Origin: an uncultured Sinobacteraceae bacterium
GTDB lineage: Bacteria > Pseudomonadota > Gammaproteobacteria > Nevskiales > Nevskiaceae
Assembly (NCBI GenBank): GCA_903822975.1
Contig: CAIJRD010000012.1
Location: 868,001-932,000, forward strand
DNA: 64,000 nt
Direction: 5' to 3'
Shown here one piece after another: positions 18,584 to 28,007 of the stretch. A program made the position numbers and the translations under genes. The notes beneath the pieces were generated by a model that made no database searches, was not told the origin of the DNA, and worked only from the letters and a program-made list of their open reading frames with translations. Position 1 is the stretch's first letter; every line of letters begins with the position of its first letter.

Positions 18584-19336
18584 TTACTCGCCGGTCCCGT
18601 CGTCGGTCAGGAAGCGACGCACCTCGGCCAGCCGGCGCCGGCTTACCGGCAGAAGCCCGGTGGCGTGGCGCATGCGCAGCCAGTGCAGCGATTCGTCGCC
18701 CTTGCCGCGCTCCAGGCCGGCGATGAAGCGGGTGGCAACCAGCGCCTTGCGGTGCACGCGCAAGAACCAGGGCGCGAAATCGTCCTCCAGCGTCTTCAGC
18801 GATTCCTCGATCAGGACCTCGCCATGCAGATGGCTGACCGTGGTGTATTTCTGATCGGCGACGAAATAGATGATGTCGTCGACCGGCACCCGCACCAGCC
18901 CTTCGCGAGTGGTCGCCAGCACGAATTCGCGCTTGGGCCGAGTGCCGGGTGCAGCAACCGTGACCGGCTTCTGCGCGCGCGACAGCTTGCGCACACGCAT
19001 CAATGCTTCCTTGAGCTTTTCCTTGCGCACCGGCTTCAGCAGGTAGGCATAGGCCTGTGCGTCGAAGGCCGACAGCGCATGCTCGGGGTAGGCGGTGGTA
19101 AAGATCACTGCCGGGGGCATGTCTTCTTCCGCGATCGTGCGGGCTACCTGCAGGCCGTCGACCATGCCCATGCGGATATCGAGCAGCACCACGTCGGGCT
19201 CTTCCTCGCGGCACAGTTCGATGGCGCTGTCGCCATCTTCGGCCTCGCCGACCACCTCGTATCCGGGGAATTCGGCGATCAGGCGGCGGAGTCGCTCGCG
19301 GGCCAGCGGTTCGTCATCGGCGATCACCACTCTCAC
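18584..19336 (-). CDS. algR: LytTR-family response regulator AlgR
   Basis: 250 residues. Receiver domain 1-120 with acidic residues D7/D8, phospho-acceptor D53 in VVLLDIRMG, and the conserved Lys in AYLLKPVRKEKL. The C-terminal LytTR DNA-binding domain includes TREGLVRVPVDDIIYFVADQKYT and LRVHRKALVATRFI. In Pseudomonas AlgR controls alginate, type IV pili and virulence; here the regulon is unknown. Directly downstream of the partner kinase gene algZ. Confidence 0.93.
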   Translation of the reverse strand: MRVVIADDEPLARERLRRLIAEFPGYEVVGEAEDGDSAIELCREEEPDVVLLDIRMGMVDGLQVARTIAEEDMPPAVIFTTAYPEHALSAFDAQAYAYLLKPVRKEKLKEALMRVRKLSRAQKPVTVAAPGTRPKREFVLATTREGLVRVPVDDIIYFVADQKYTTVSHLHGEVLIEESLKTLEDDFAPWFLRVHRKALVATRFIAGLERGKGDESLHWLRMRHATGLLPVSRRRLAEVRRFLTDDGTGE

Positions 19337-19393
19337 GATCTCGCTCCTCGCACATTCTTCATTTATTTACCCCGCATGAGAACTTTTTTCTAG

Positions 19394-20476
19394 CTACTGA
19401 ACCGATTCGTCCGTCAGCTGAAACGGCAGCCGCAGGCGCGCTCGGAAGAATGGACCAAACTCGCCTTCGTCGCGTCCCATCATCAGCTTAGCGCGCTCGC
19501 CGTAAACCAGCTTAATACGCTGAGCAATATTGTTCACGGCGGTTCCGGTGCCGCCAGTACGCGGCGCAGCCTCCTGCGGTGGCACCGGGTTGTCGACGTC
19601 GAGCACCAGGAAATCGCCTTCGCGGCGACTGCTGATGTGCAGCACGCCGCGCCCGCGCAGCCGCGACACGCCATGCAACACCGCGTTCTCGACCAAGGGC
19701 TGCAGCACCAGATGCGGCACCTTGGCGTCGAGCGTGGCGGCCGGCATTTCCCAGTTGACGAACAGCTTGTCGCCGAGCCGGACTTCCTCGATGCGCAGAT
19801 AGCCTTTGACGATCTCGACCTCCTCGCGCAGCGAAATCAGGCGCTGCCGCGAGTCCAGGCTGACGCGGAACAGGTCGGCCAGGTCGACCACCATTTCCTC
19901 GGCCTGCGCCGGCTTGGAGCGGATCAGCTCGGCCAGCGAGTTCAGCGCGTTGAACAGGAAATGCGGCCGGATGCGCGCCTGTAGCGCCAGATAGCGACCC
20001 TCGGACTCGGCACGCGCCTCCTCCTGCCATTGGTGGCGCTCCCAAAAATAGCGCAGCAGCAGTAGCGACACGATCGCACCGACGCAGACATTGCGCAGCA
20101 CGAAGTCCCACTCGGAGACGCCCACCGGCATGCCGAAGTGCAGCCAGCTCTCGAGCCGGTAGGCGAGGTCGCTGATCATCAGGGTGGTCAGCACCAGCAT
20201 GCCCCAGCAGGCGAAGAACACCACCCCGACGCTGACCATCCGCAACCAGCGCCGCGCCATGCACAGGATCGCGGCACCGGAAAATCCCATCCACTGCAGA
20301 TACAGCGACAGCAACAGGAAGCGCGCCTGGGTCTGGATATTGCCGCCCATGCTGGCCAAGGTCAGCAGCACCGCGACCAGTTCCATCACATAAGCCAGCG
20401 TGATCAACGCAGGCCCACGGCAGAACTCTGGAATGATGTTGATCTGCGCCGAGGGTTTGGGTTGATAGCGCTTCAT
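19394..20476 (-). CDS. algZ: LytS-type sensor histidine kinase AlgZ (FimS)
   Basis: 360 residues. The N-terminal half has several membrane helices (about 25-45, 52-75, 80-102 and 127-143). It is followed by a His_kinase domain with the motif RIRPHFLFNALNSLAELI (His172) and an ATPase part containing LVLQPLVENAVLHG (N-box) and GTGTAVNNIAQRI. It lacks the classical HisKA dimerisation domain, as expected for the LytS/AlgZ group. Operon with algR; divergent from argH. Confidence 0.93.
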   Translation of the reverse strand: MKRYQPKPSAQINIIPEFCRGPALITLAYVMELVAVLLTLASMGGNIQTQARFLLLSLYLQWMGFSGAAILCMARRWLRMVSVGVVFFACWGMLVLTTLMISDLAYRLESWLHFGMPVGVSEWDFVLRNVCVGAIVSLLLLRYFWERHQWQEEARAESEGRYLALQARIRPHFLFNALNSLAELIRSKPAQAEEMVVDLADLFRVSLDSRQRLISLREEVEIVKGYLRIEEVRLGDKLFVNWEMPAATLDAKVPHLVLQPLVENAVLHGVSRLRGRGVLHISSRREGDFLVLDVDNPVPPQEAAPRTGGTGTAVNNIAQRIKLVYGERAKLMMGRDEGEFGPFFRARLRLPFQLTDESVQ

Positions 20477-20608
20477 GGGCTTGCAGCCTAACCAGTCTGC
20501 GTCGGTCGCGAAACAGGGCGATAACGGCTCTGCGTCGAAAACCTCCTAAAATGACGCCCGCGCCGCCGTCGGCGAGCGCATGCGCAGCCCCTTTCAGCGA
20601 ATCGAACC

Positions 20609-22048
20609 ATGAACGCACCTGGCGGCGACAACGCCCCTTCCAGCACCGGCGCCACCGTTGGCGGCAATCCCGCGCAGAAGCTCTGGGGTGGACGCTTCGC
20701 GGAAGGGACCGATGCGCTGGTCGAAGCCTTCACCGAATCGGTCAGCTTCGACCGCCGTCTGTGGCGCCAGGACATTGCCGGCAGCAGTGCGCACGCGCGC
20801 ATGCTGGCGAAGATCGGCGTGCTCAGCGCGGACGACGCCGCGGCCATCGTCGCCGGCCTCGCCGCGATCCACGATCAGATCGCCGCCGGCGACTTCGTCT
20901 GGCAGCAGACGCTCGAAGACGTGCACATGAATATCGAAGCGGCGCTGACCGCGCGCATCGGCGACGCCGGCAAGCGTCTGCATACCGGACGCTCGCGCAA
21001 CGACCAGATCGCCACCGACCTCCGACTTTACGTGCGCGATGCGATCGACGAACTGGCGGCGGTGATCGACACACTCGCCGCAGCCTTGCTGGATCTCGCC
21101 GAGCGCGAGGCCGACAGCATCATGCCGGGCTTCACCCACCTGCAGATCGCGCAACCGGTCAGCTTCGGCCATCACCTGCTGGCCTGGCGCGAGCAGATCT
21201 TGCGTGATCGCACACGTCTGCTCGATACGCGCAAGCGCGCCAACGTGCTGCCGCTCGGCAGTGCGGCGCTGGCCGGCACGGTCTACCCGCTGGATCGTCA
21301 CTATGTCGCCGAACTGCTCGGCTTCGAAGCGGTCAGCGAAAACTCGCTGGACGCGGTGAGCGATCGCGACTTCGCAATCGAGTTCGTCTCGGCCTGCGCG
21401 CTGTTGATGGTGCATCTATCGCGCTGGAGCGAGGAACTGATTCTGTGGAGCAGCCCGATGTTCGGCTTCATCAAGTTGCCGGATCGCTTCTGCACTGGCT
21501 CGTCGATCATGCCGCAGAAGAAGAACCCGGACGTGCCGGAGCTGGTGCGCGGCAAGAGCGGACGCGTGATCGGCGATCTCAACGCGCTGCTGGTATTGAT
21601 GAAGGGCCAGCCGCTCGCCTACAACCGCGACAACCAGGAAGACAAGCTGCCCTTGTTCGATGCGCACGACACCGTGAACGCCTGCCTGCGCGTATTCGCC
21701 GCGATGATGCCCTCGCTGAATCTGCAGCGCGACGTCTGCCGCGCGGCTGCCGCCAAGGGCTTTTCAACCGCGACCGATTTCGCCGACTACCTGGTGCGCA
21801 AGGGCCTGCCGTTCCGCGACGCGCACCACGCCTGCGGCAGTGCCGTGGCCTATGCGGTCGACAAGCAGTGCGATCTGGCGGAATTGAGTCTCGAAGAACT
21901 GCAGCGTTTTTCGAAGCTGGTCGAGGCCGACGTGTTCTCGTACATCACGCTGGAAGCCTCGCTCGCCGCGCGGCAGACCTATGGCGGCACCGCGCCTTCG
22001 CAGGTGCGCGCGGCGATTGCGCGAGCGCGGCAGTCCGGCTCGCGCTGA
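20609..22048 (+). CDS. argH: Argininosuccinate lyase
   Basis: 479 residues. Last step of arginine synthesis, splitting argininosuccinate into arginine and fumarate. Family signature [12 protein letters not shown] near residue 295, [13 protein letters not shown] near 130, and [20 protein letters not shown]. The first ~22 residues are a non-conserved Gly/Ala/Ser-rich extension before [18 protein letters not shown]. The argH/algZ divergent pair is a conserved feature in pseudomonad-like genomes. Confidence 0.97.
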   Translation: MNAPGGDNAPSSTGATVGGNPAQKLWGGRFAEGTDALVEAFTESVSFDRRLWRQDIAGSSAHARMLAKIGVLSADDAAAIVAGLAAIHDQIAAGDFVWQQTLEDVHMNIEAALTARIGDAGKRLHTGRSRNDQIATDLRLYVRDAIDELAAVIDTLAAALLDLAEREADSIMPGFTHLQIAQPVSFGHHLLAWREQILRDRTRLLDTRKRANVLPLGSAALAGTVYPLDRHYVAELLGFEAVSENSLDAVSDRDFAIEFVSACALLMVHLSRWSEELILWSSPMFGFIKLPDRFCTGSSIMPQKKNPDVPELVRGKSGRVIGDLNALLVLMKGQPLAYNRDNQEDKLPLFDAHDTVNACLRVFAAMMPSLNLQRDVCRAAAAKGFSTATDFADYLVRKGLPFRDAHHACGSAVAYAVDKQCDLAELSLEELQRFSKLVEADVFSYITLEASLAARQTYGGTAPSQVRAAIARARQSGSR

Positions 22049-22204
22049 TCAGGTCGCAATCGGAAGCCCGCGCGCGGATCGTTCGCGCGCCGACGGATCG
22101 AACAGATGGATCGCAGGCCATCTTGCTACTGATCCGCAGACTCATCATGCGCAGACTAATCATGCGCCTACCGATTGAGTGACGTAGCGCGCTGAAGTCC
22201 CGTC

Positions 22205-22723
22205 TCAGATTTCGGTGCGCCGCCGACCGATCACGCGCAGCAGGCCCTTGATCGCCGCGTGCAGCAGCGCGTACACCACGATCGCGAGCAGGATGGCGCT
22301 CGAAAACACCATGCCGCCGTCGAGCTCGTTGCTCGGCAGCGTGCCTTTGAACGGCGCAAACAGCGGCGTCGTGACGGTGTTGATGAACTGCACGAATCCA
22401 GCACCCTGGCGCGCGCCGATCAGGGCCAGCACGAAGCGTAGCGCCATCAGCCCGTAGATCAGATAGAACGCGTAGTCGACGAACTGCGCGATCCGAGCGA
22501 TGCCGCGCTGGCGCTCGATCTCGGCATCGGTCGTGATGACATCGTCGATCGCCTTGCCACGCAGACGGGTGGCAACGGTCGCGAGTTTCTCGCTTTCATC
22601 GACTGCGCCGACCTGCGCGTGTGCGCGAATTTCCGAATGTACGCCGCCTTCGATGTCGCGCTTGACCGCACCGTGCTGTTGCTGGCGCCGCGCTTCATCC
22701 AGTGCCGTCTTGTCAGTTTCCAT
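22205..22723 (-). CDS. YggT-like membrane protein with cytoplasmic N-terminal region
   Basis: 172 residues. A charged N-terminal half of ~80 residues (no motif recognised) precedes two hydrophobic segments around residues 83-103 and 140-162, containing YAFYLIYGLMALRFVLALIG and PLFAPFKG, which resemble a single YggT repeat. YggT proteins are small membrane proteins of unclear, possibly osmotic-stress, function. The assignment rests on this short match only. Confidence 0.65.
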   Translation of the reverse strand: METDKTALDEARRQQQHGAVKRDIEGGVHSEIRAHAQVGAVDESEKLATVATRLRGKAIDDVITTDAEIERQRGIARIAQFVDYAFYLIYGLMALRFVLALIGARQGAGFVQFINTVTTPLFAPFKGTLPSNELDGGMVFSSAILLAIVVYALLHAAIKGLLRVIGRRRTEI

Positions 22724-22819
22724 GGGATCGTCCTTGCGCCGGGTGACGGGTGCAGCGAAGCTGCCGCACCATTTCTTGGTTATCGCTTGGCGCTTGGACT
22801 GCGCAAAACCATCCGCGGT

Positions 22820-23329
22820 TCAGTGCGGCGCGATCTCGTCCGGCAGCATCGGCAGATCGGTGACGCCGATATCGACGCCCAGTTGACTCAACAATGTGGT
22901 CAGCTGCCCGCGATGATGCGTCTGGTGATTGAACAGATGCACCAGCAGCGTCCACGCCGGCCGCGTGAACTGCGCATCGTAGGCTTTACTGAAATAGCTG
23001 AAATCAGCGGCGAGCCAGCCGGCATCCAGCGTCTCGATCCAGGCCTGCAGTTCGGCATCCAGTGCTTCGCGACGGGCGCGCAAGGCACCGAAGTCATCGT
23101 AAAGACCAGCCTTCGGATCGAGTCCGTCGATCGCGCGTCCGGTGAAGCGATAGAGCCAGGCAAGATCGCCGTACAGCAGATGGTTCAGCGTGCCGTGAAT
23201 CGACTTGAAGAACGCGCCTCGATCCTGCTTGCGCGTCGCATCGTCGAGGCCCGCACACAGCGCATACAACCGCTGGTTCATCCAGCGGTTGTAGCGCGCC
23301 ATCATCCGCGCGTAGTCGACATCGATCAT
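22820..23329 (-). CDS. DinB family protein
   Basis: 169-residue helical bundle protein. The metal-binding histidines of the DinB/YfiT fold are visible: HGTLNHLLYGDLAWLYRF and the C-terminal HLFNHQTHHRGQLTTLLSQLG (HxxxH pattern). DinB-like proteins are often thiol-dependent enzymes, and the DNA-damage name is historical. Start at 23329 (MIDVDYARMMARYNRWMNQRL) matches the family N-terminus. It lies 23 bases downstream of speA and may be co-transcribed with it. Confidence 0.88.
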   Translation of the reverse strand: MIDVDYARMMARYNRWMNQRLYALCAGLDDATRKQDRGAFFKSIHGTLNHLLYGDLAWLYRFTGRAIDGLDPKAGLYDDFGALRARREALDAELQAWIETLDAGWLAADFSYFSKAYDAQFTRPAWTLLVHLFNHQTHHRGQLTTLLSQLGVDIGVTDLPMLPDEIAPH

Positions 23330-23352
23330 GGCGCAGCGCCTTCTGCAGTCGT

Positions 23353-25326
23353 TCAGCTTAGGTAGGTATAGCCGGACAGCCCCGCTTCGAGTTCCGCCAG
23401 CAGCGCGCGCTTGTCCGCTTCCGGCATGCTGCTCGCGGCAAACTTGCGACGATACGACTGCGCCAGTTCTTCCGGCGCCAGGTGCACATAGCGCAGGAGT
23501 TCGTCGGTACGATCGCCGTGCTCGGCCTGTTGCAGATGCCAGCCGCCGCTGCCATCGACGACGACATTGACCGCGTTGGTGTCGCCGAACAGGTTGTGGA
23601 TGTCGCCGAGAATTTCCTGGTAGGCGCCGACCATGAAGAAGCCGAGCAGGTACGGTTCGCCTTCGCGCCGCGTGTGCAGCGCCAGCGTCGGCAGCACGCC
23701 TTCTCGATCGACGTATTGATCGAGACGACCATCGGAATCGCAGGTCAGATCGCACAGTCGCGCACGCAGATCGGGGCGCTCGTCGAGCCGCTGCAGCGGC
23801 ACGATTGGAAACACCTGATCGATCGCCCAGGCATCCGGCATCGACTGGAACACCGAAAAATTGCAGAAGTACTTGGCAGACAGCTTCTCGCTGAGTTCGT
23901 CGATGGTCTCGCGCTGCGCGCGCACGGTTGCATCGAGCCGCGGCAGTGCTGCACGCGCAACCGCGTAGTACGCGCGTTCGGCGTAAGCGCGGCCCGCCAG
24001 CGACAGTTCGCCGTGGGTGTACTGCGCCTGCGCTTCCGCAAGGAAATGCGCGGCATCGTGCAAGCTCTCCACCGGGTCGGCGGCGACTTCGGCGAGGAGC
24101 CCGTGCAGGGTCTGCAGCACCGTCGGCGCATCTTCGGCCGGTGCTTCCAGTGGCGTCGACGGCACGACTTCTTCGTCCACCACCGAGGTGATCAGCACCG
24201 CGTGATGCGCGGTGAGTGCGCGGCCGGATTCGGAGATCACATCCGGCTCCGGCTCGCCGGCCTGCGCACAGATGTCCTGCAGCGTGCGCAGGATGTTGCG
24301 GGCGTACTCGCGCAAGGAATAGTTCATCGAGCAATGACTGCGCGAGCGGGTGCCTTCGTAGTCGACACCGAGTCCGCCGCCGACATCGACGACGTCGACC
24401 GGCGCGCCGAGCCGGCGCAGTTCGACATAGAAGCGCGCCGCTTCGCGCAGCCCGCGCGCGATGTCCTGCACCGCCGCGACTTGCGATCCGAGATGAAAAT
24501 GCAGCATGCGCACCGCGTCGATCCGACCGGCTGCGCGCATCATTTCGACCGCTTGCAGGATCTGCGGCGTGGTCAGTCCGAACTTGGACTTTTCGCCGCC
24601 GGTGTTCTGCTGCGTGCTGGCCGAATTCGACGCCAGCCGCGCGCGCAGGCCGATCAGCGGCGCCACATCGAGATTCTTCGATTCTTCGAGCACCAACGGC
24701 AGTTCGGAGAGTTTCTCGACCACGATGTACACGCGGTGGCCGAGCTTGGAGCCGATCAGCGCGCGACGGATATAGGCGCGGTCCTTGTAACCATTGCAGA
24801 CGATGATGCCGCCCGGCGGCGTGATTCCCAGCACTGCGGCCAGTTCCGGCTTGCTTCCGGCCTCGACCCCGACCTTGTTGACGCCGCCGGCAAAACCGTG
24901 GCGCACGATTGCGTCGACTACCGACTGCTGCTGGTTGACCTTGATCGGGTAAACCGCGGTGTAGTGCCCTTTGTAGTCGAGCTCTTCGATCACCTGCGCG
25001 AAGGCGCCGGTCAGCGCATCGACGCGATCACGCAGGATGTCCGGAAAGCGCAGCAGCACCGGCAGGTCGAGACCTTCACGCGGCAGCTGCTGCGCCAGTT
25101 CGTGCAGGTCGATTGCGACACCATCGCGCGCGCCGTGCGGACGCACGACGACATGCCCGGCCGCATTGACGCCGAAGTAGCCCTCACTCCAGTGTGCAAT
25201 GTTGTACAGATCGGCCGCGTCGGCGGCGGTCCAGCTTGGGGTGCCATCCATCTTCGATACTCCGCGACGCGAATCGATCGACGTCGCCAGGGTTGATTGC
25301 TGCGGTGAATCTGCGTAGTCACTCAT
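23353..25326 (-). CDS. speA: Biosynthetic arginine decarboxylase
   Basis: 657 residues. PLP enzyme that converts arginine to agmatine, entering polyamine synthesis. Features: the PLP lysine block VYPIKVNQQQSVVDAI, ISESGRALTAHHAVLIT, the product-site region LCDLTCDSDGRLDQYVDRE and the final LLAELEAGLSGYTYL. Domain order and length match long-form SpeA. Start 25326 (MSDYADSP) leaves a 63-base spacer to the divergent speE, so the two polyamine genes share a control region. Confidence 0.96.
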   Translation of the reverse strand: MSDYADSPQQSTLATSIDSRRGVSKMDGTPSWTAADAADLYNIAHWSEGYFGVNAAGHVVVRPHGARDGVAIDLHELAQQLPREGLDLPVLLRFPDILRDRVDALTGAFAQVIEELDYKGHYTAVYPIKVNQQQSVVDAIVRHGFAGGVNKVGVEAGSKPELAAVLGITPPGGIIVCNGYKDRAYIRRALIGSKLGHRVYIVVEKLSELPLVLEESKNLDVAPLIGLRARLASNSASTQQNTGGEKSKFGLTTPQILQAVEMMRAAGRIDAVRMLHFHLGSQVAAVQDIARGLREAARFYVELRRLGAPVDVVDVGGGLGVDYEGTRSRSHCSMNYSLREYARNILRTLQDICAQAGEPEPDVISESGRALTAHHAVLITSVVDEEVVPSTPLEAPAEDAPTVLQTLHGLLAEVAADPVESLHDAAHFLAEAQAQYTHGELSLAGRAYAERAYYAVARAALPRLDATVRAQRETIDELSEKLSAKYFCNFSVFQSMPDAWAIDQVFPIVPLQRLDERPDLRARLCDLTCDSDGRLDQYVDREGVLPTLALHTRREGEPYLLGFFMVGAYQEILGDIHNLFGDTNAVNVVVDGSGGWHLQQAEHGDRTDELLRYVHLAPEELAQSYRRKFAASSMPEADKRALLAELEAGLSGYTYLS

Positions 25327-25389
25327 TTGTCGCGGCCCAAACCTTATACTGCGCGGCCTTGATGACGCCGGATTTGCAGGAGCACGAAC

Positions 25390-26244
25390 ATGTCGCTGGA
25401 CAACACCTGGTTCACCGAGCCGATGGACAAGACCGGCACGGCATTTTCGCTCAAGCTGGGCGAGCGCGTACATGCCGAGCAGACGCCGTACCAGAAGATC
25501 GAAATCTACCGGACGGAAACCTTCGGTCATCTGATGGTGATCGACGGCTGCACCATGGTGTCGACCCGCGACAATTTTCTTTATCACGAGATGATGTCGC
25601 ACCCGGCTCTGTATTCGCATCCGAATCCGCGCGATGTCGTGGTGGTCGGCGGCGGCGATTGCGGCACCTTGCGCGAGGTGCTGAAGCACGGCGAGGTGCA
25701 ACACGCCACTCAGGTCGAGATCGACGAGCGCGTCACGCGTCTGGCCGAGCAGTATTTCCCCGAGCTGTGCGTGGCCAACGGCGACCCGCGCGCAACACTA
25801 TTTTTCGGCGACGGCATTGCCTGGATGAAGGAGGCTGCGCCCGAGAGCCTCGATCTGATCATCATCGACTCGACCGATCCGGTGGGCCCGGCCGAGGGTC
25901 TGTTCGGCAAGAAGTTCTATGTCGACTGTCTGAAGGCCCTGCGTCCCGGCGGCATGCTGGTGCAGCAGTCCGAATCACCGCTGCTGCATATCGATCTGAT
26001 CGTCGAGATGCACAAGGCCATGCACGATGCCGGTTTCGCGCAGACGCGTCTGCTGCACTTTCCGCAGGTGATTTATCCGAGCGGATGGTGGTCTGGTTCG
26101 ATTGCGCAGAAAACCGCTGGCCCGCTGGCCGAGCGGCTCGACCCGGCAACGCTGCAGACACTCGACACGCAGTACTACAACGCCGAGATTCATCGGGCCG
26201 CGTTTGCAGTGCCGAATTTCGTCAAGCGCGCGCTCGGCGTTTGA
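25390..26244 (+). CDS. speE: Spermidine synthase (polyamine aminopropyltransferase)
   Basis: 284 residues. Transfers an aminopropyl group from decarboxylated SAM to putrescine. Visible: N-terminal beta domain with YQKIEIYRTETFGHLMVIDGCTM, the nucleotide-binding GGGDCGTLREVLKHGEV, IIIDSTDPVGPAEGLF and the C-terminal NAEIHRAAFAVPNFVKRAL. The usual GGGDGG loop reads GGGDCG here, a small difference that need not affect function. Divergent from speA. Confidence 0.95.
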   Translation: MSLDNTWFTEPMDKTGTAFSLKLGERVHAEQTPYQKIEIYRTETFGHLMVIDGCTMVSTRDNFLYHEMMSHPALYSHPNPRDVVVVGGGDCGTLREVLKHGEVQHATQVEIDERVTRLAEQYFPELCVANGDPRATLFFGDGIAWMKEAAPESLDLIIIDSTDPVGPAEGLFGKKFYVDCLKALRPGGMLVQQSESPLLHIDLIVEMHKAMHDAGFAQTRLLHFPQVIYPSGWWSGSIAQKTAGPLAERLDPATLQTLDTQYYNAEIHRAAFAVPNFVKRALGV

Positions 26245-26274
26245 GGCGGCGCGCCTCGCAGGCGATTTATTGGC

Positions 26275-26320
26275 AGCGGCTAGCGGCTAGCGGCTAGCGG
26301 CTAGCGGCTAGCGGCTAGCG
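26275..26320. repeat. Heptanucleotide tandem array AGCGGCT, six copies plus a partial
   Basis: Six perfect copies of AGCGGCT followed by AGCG, directly downstream of speE and only a few bases before the stop of the convergent DUF4124 gene. Copy number is a candidate polymorphism. Confidence 0.9.
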
Positions 26321-26322
26321 AT

Positions 26323-26835
26323 TTAGCGTAGATCGCTGACAGCGCCGACACCTCCGGCCGCAGTGGTTTGCGCGGCAGCGCGCTCGCGTGCTGCGAGATA
26401 AAGACGGCGCGCGGCATCGGGGCTGCAGTAGCGCGTCGCATCGCGCCCGAGCGCGCCGAGCGCCAATCCCACTTGCGTCTGCGTCAGCGGGTGCACGTTT
26501 CCGAACGGATCGCGTCCGTACAGTGCGCGTGCGCCCTGATAGTTCTGCAGGCGGTCGCGCGTCAATGCGCAACGGCGGGCAACTTCCGCTGCGTAGTCGG
26601 TGGGAACGCCCTGGTCGGGTGCGGGCTTGATCCGGCGCTGGTCGAGAATATCGAGTGTCAGCCGCGGCTCCGTCAGGCTGGCGTCGTCGTAATGCAGTAC
26701 GCCGTTGCGGTCGGCCCACTTGTAGACGCCGGGGGACTGATCCTGTGCAGGGTCGGTCGACTGCGCCGACGCCAGCCCGGCACCTAGACCCGCCAGCACG
26801 ATCAACGCAAGGCTATTCCGGGCTGCACAATTCAT
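26323..26835 (-). CDS. DUF4124 domain protein, exported
   Basis: 170 residues. Signal peptide (ALIVLAGLGAGLASAQ), then the short DUF4124 beta motif VYKWADRNGVLHYDD. The remainder is helical and contains two conserved-looking Cys (ARRCALTRDRL and TRYCSPDAARRLYL). Function unknown; DUF4124 is a WW-like beta unit common in periplasmic proteins. Overlaps the preceding DUF4124 gene by 23 bases. Confidence 0.8.
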   Translation of the reverse strand: MNCAARNSLALIVLAGLGAGLASAQSTDPAQDQSPGVYKWADRNGVLHYDDASLTEPRLTLDILDQRRIKPAPDQGVPTDYAAEVARRCALTRDRLQNYQGARALYGRDPFGNVHPLTQTQVGLALGALGRDATRYCSPDAARRLYLAARERAAAQTTAAGGVGAVSDLR

Positions 26836-27214
26836 GGATCGACTTCTCCGTAAGTTCGATCAGCTTTTGCTTTTCGTCCGGCGAGTACTCGCGCGTGTTG
26901 CCGAGCCCGTCGGTCTCCGTCACTTTCGCAGCATGCCGGTAAGTGATCAACTGTTCCTTCTTGCGCTGGCATTCCTGTGCGCGCGGGTCATCGCTCGTCG
27001 CCGTGGCATTCGAAGGATCCGGCTGAACCGGCTTGGTCCCCGCGACCGGCTTGTTCTTGACTTCGTTGGCGGCGGCATCCGCTTGATCGCTGTAATGAAC
27101 GTGACCGGCCTGATCGGTCCAGCGATACACGTGGCCGCTATCGGCCGCTGCGCCGGCAACTGCCAGCGCCAGCACGATCGGCGCATGAGTCAAGACACTG
27201 AAGAGGATTCGCAT
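26813..27214 (-). CDS. DUF4124 domain protein, exported
   Basis: 133 residues with a signal peptide and the DUF4124 motif HVYRWTDQAGHVHYSDQ directly after it. The C-terminal part EYSPDEKQKLIELTEKSIHELC and an internal AQECQRKKEQLITYR supply two cysteines. Paralogue of the next gene, with which it overlaps, so they form a pair. Function unknown. Confidence 0.82.
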   Translation of the reverse strand: MRILFSVLTHAPIVLALAVAGAAADSGHVYRWTDQAGHVHYSDQADAAANEVKNKPVAGTKPVQPDPSNATATSDDPRAQECQRKKEQLITYRHAAKVTETDGLGNTREYSPDEKQKLIELTEKSIHELCSPE

Positions 27215-27340
27215 GCGTCAATCTAGACCTTGCCGCGAGGATCTGCACAACAACGCGTTACGACAGCGCGTTACCAGGCCGTAATCGCGAGATCGGCTTC
27301 ACCCAATCCGCAATCCAGAGGTTCCGTATGGCCTGTGGAC

Positions 27341-28007
<667 letters not shown>
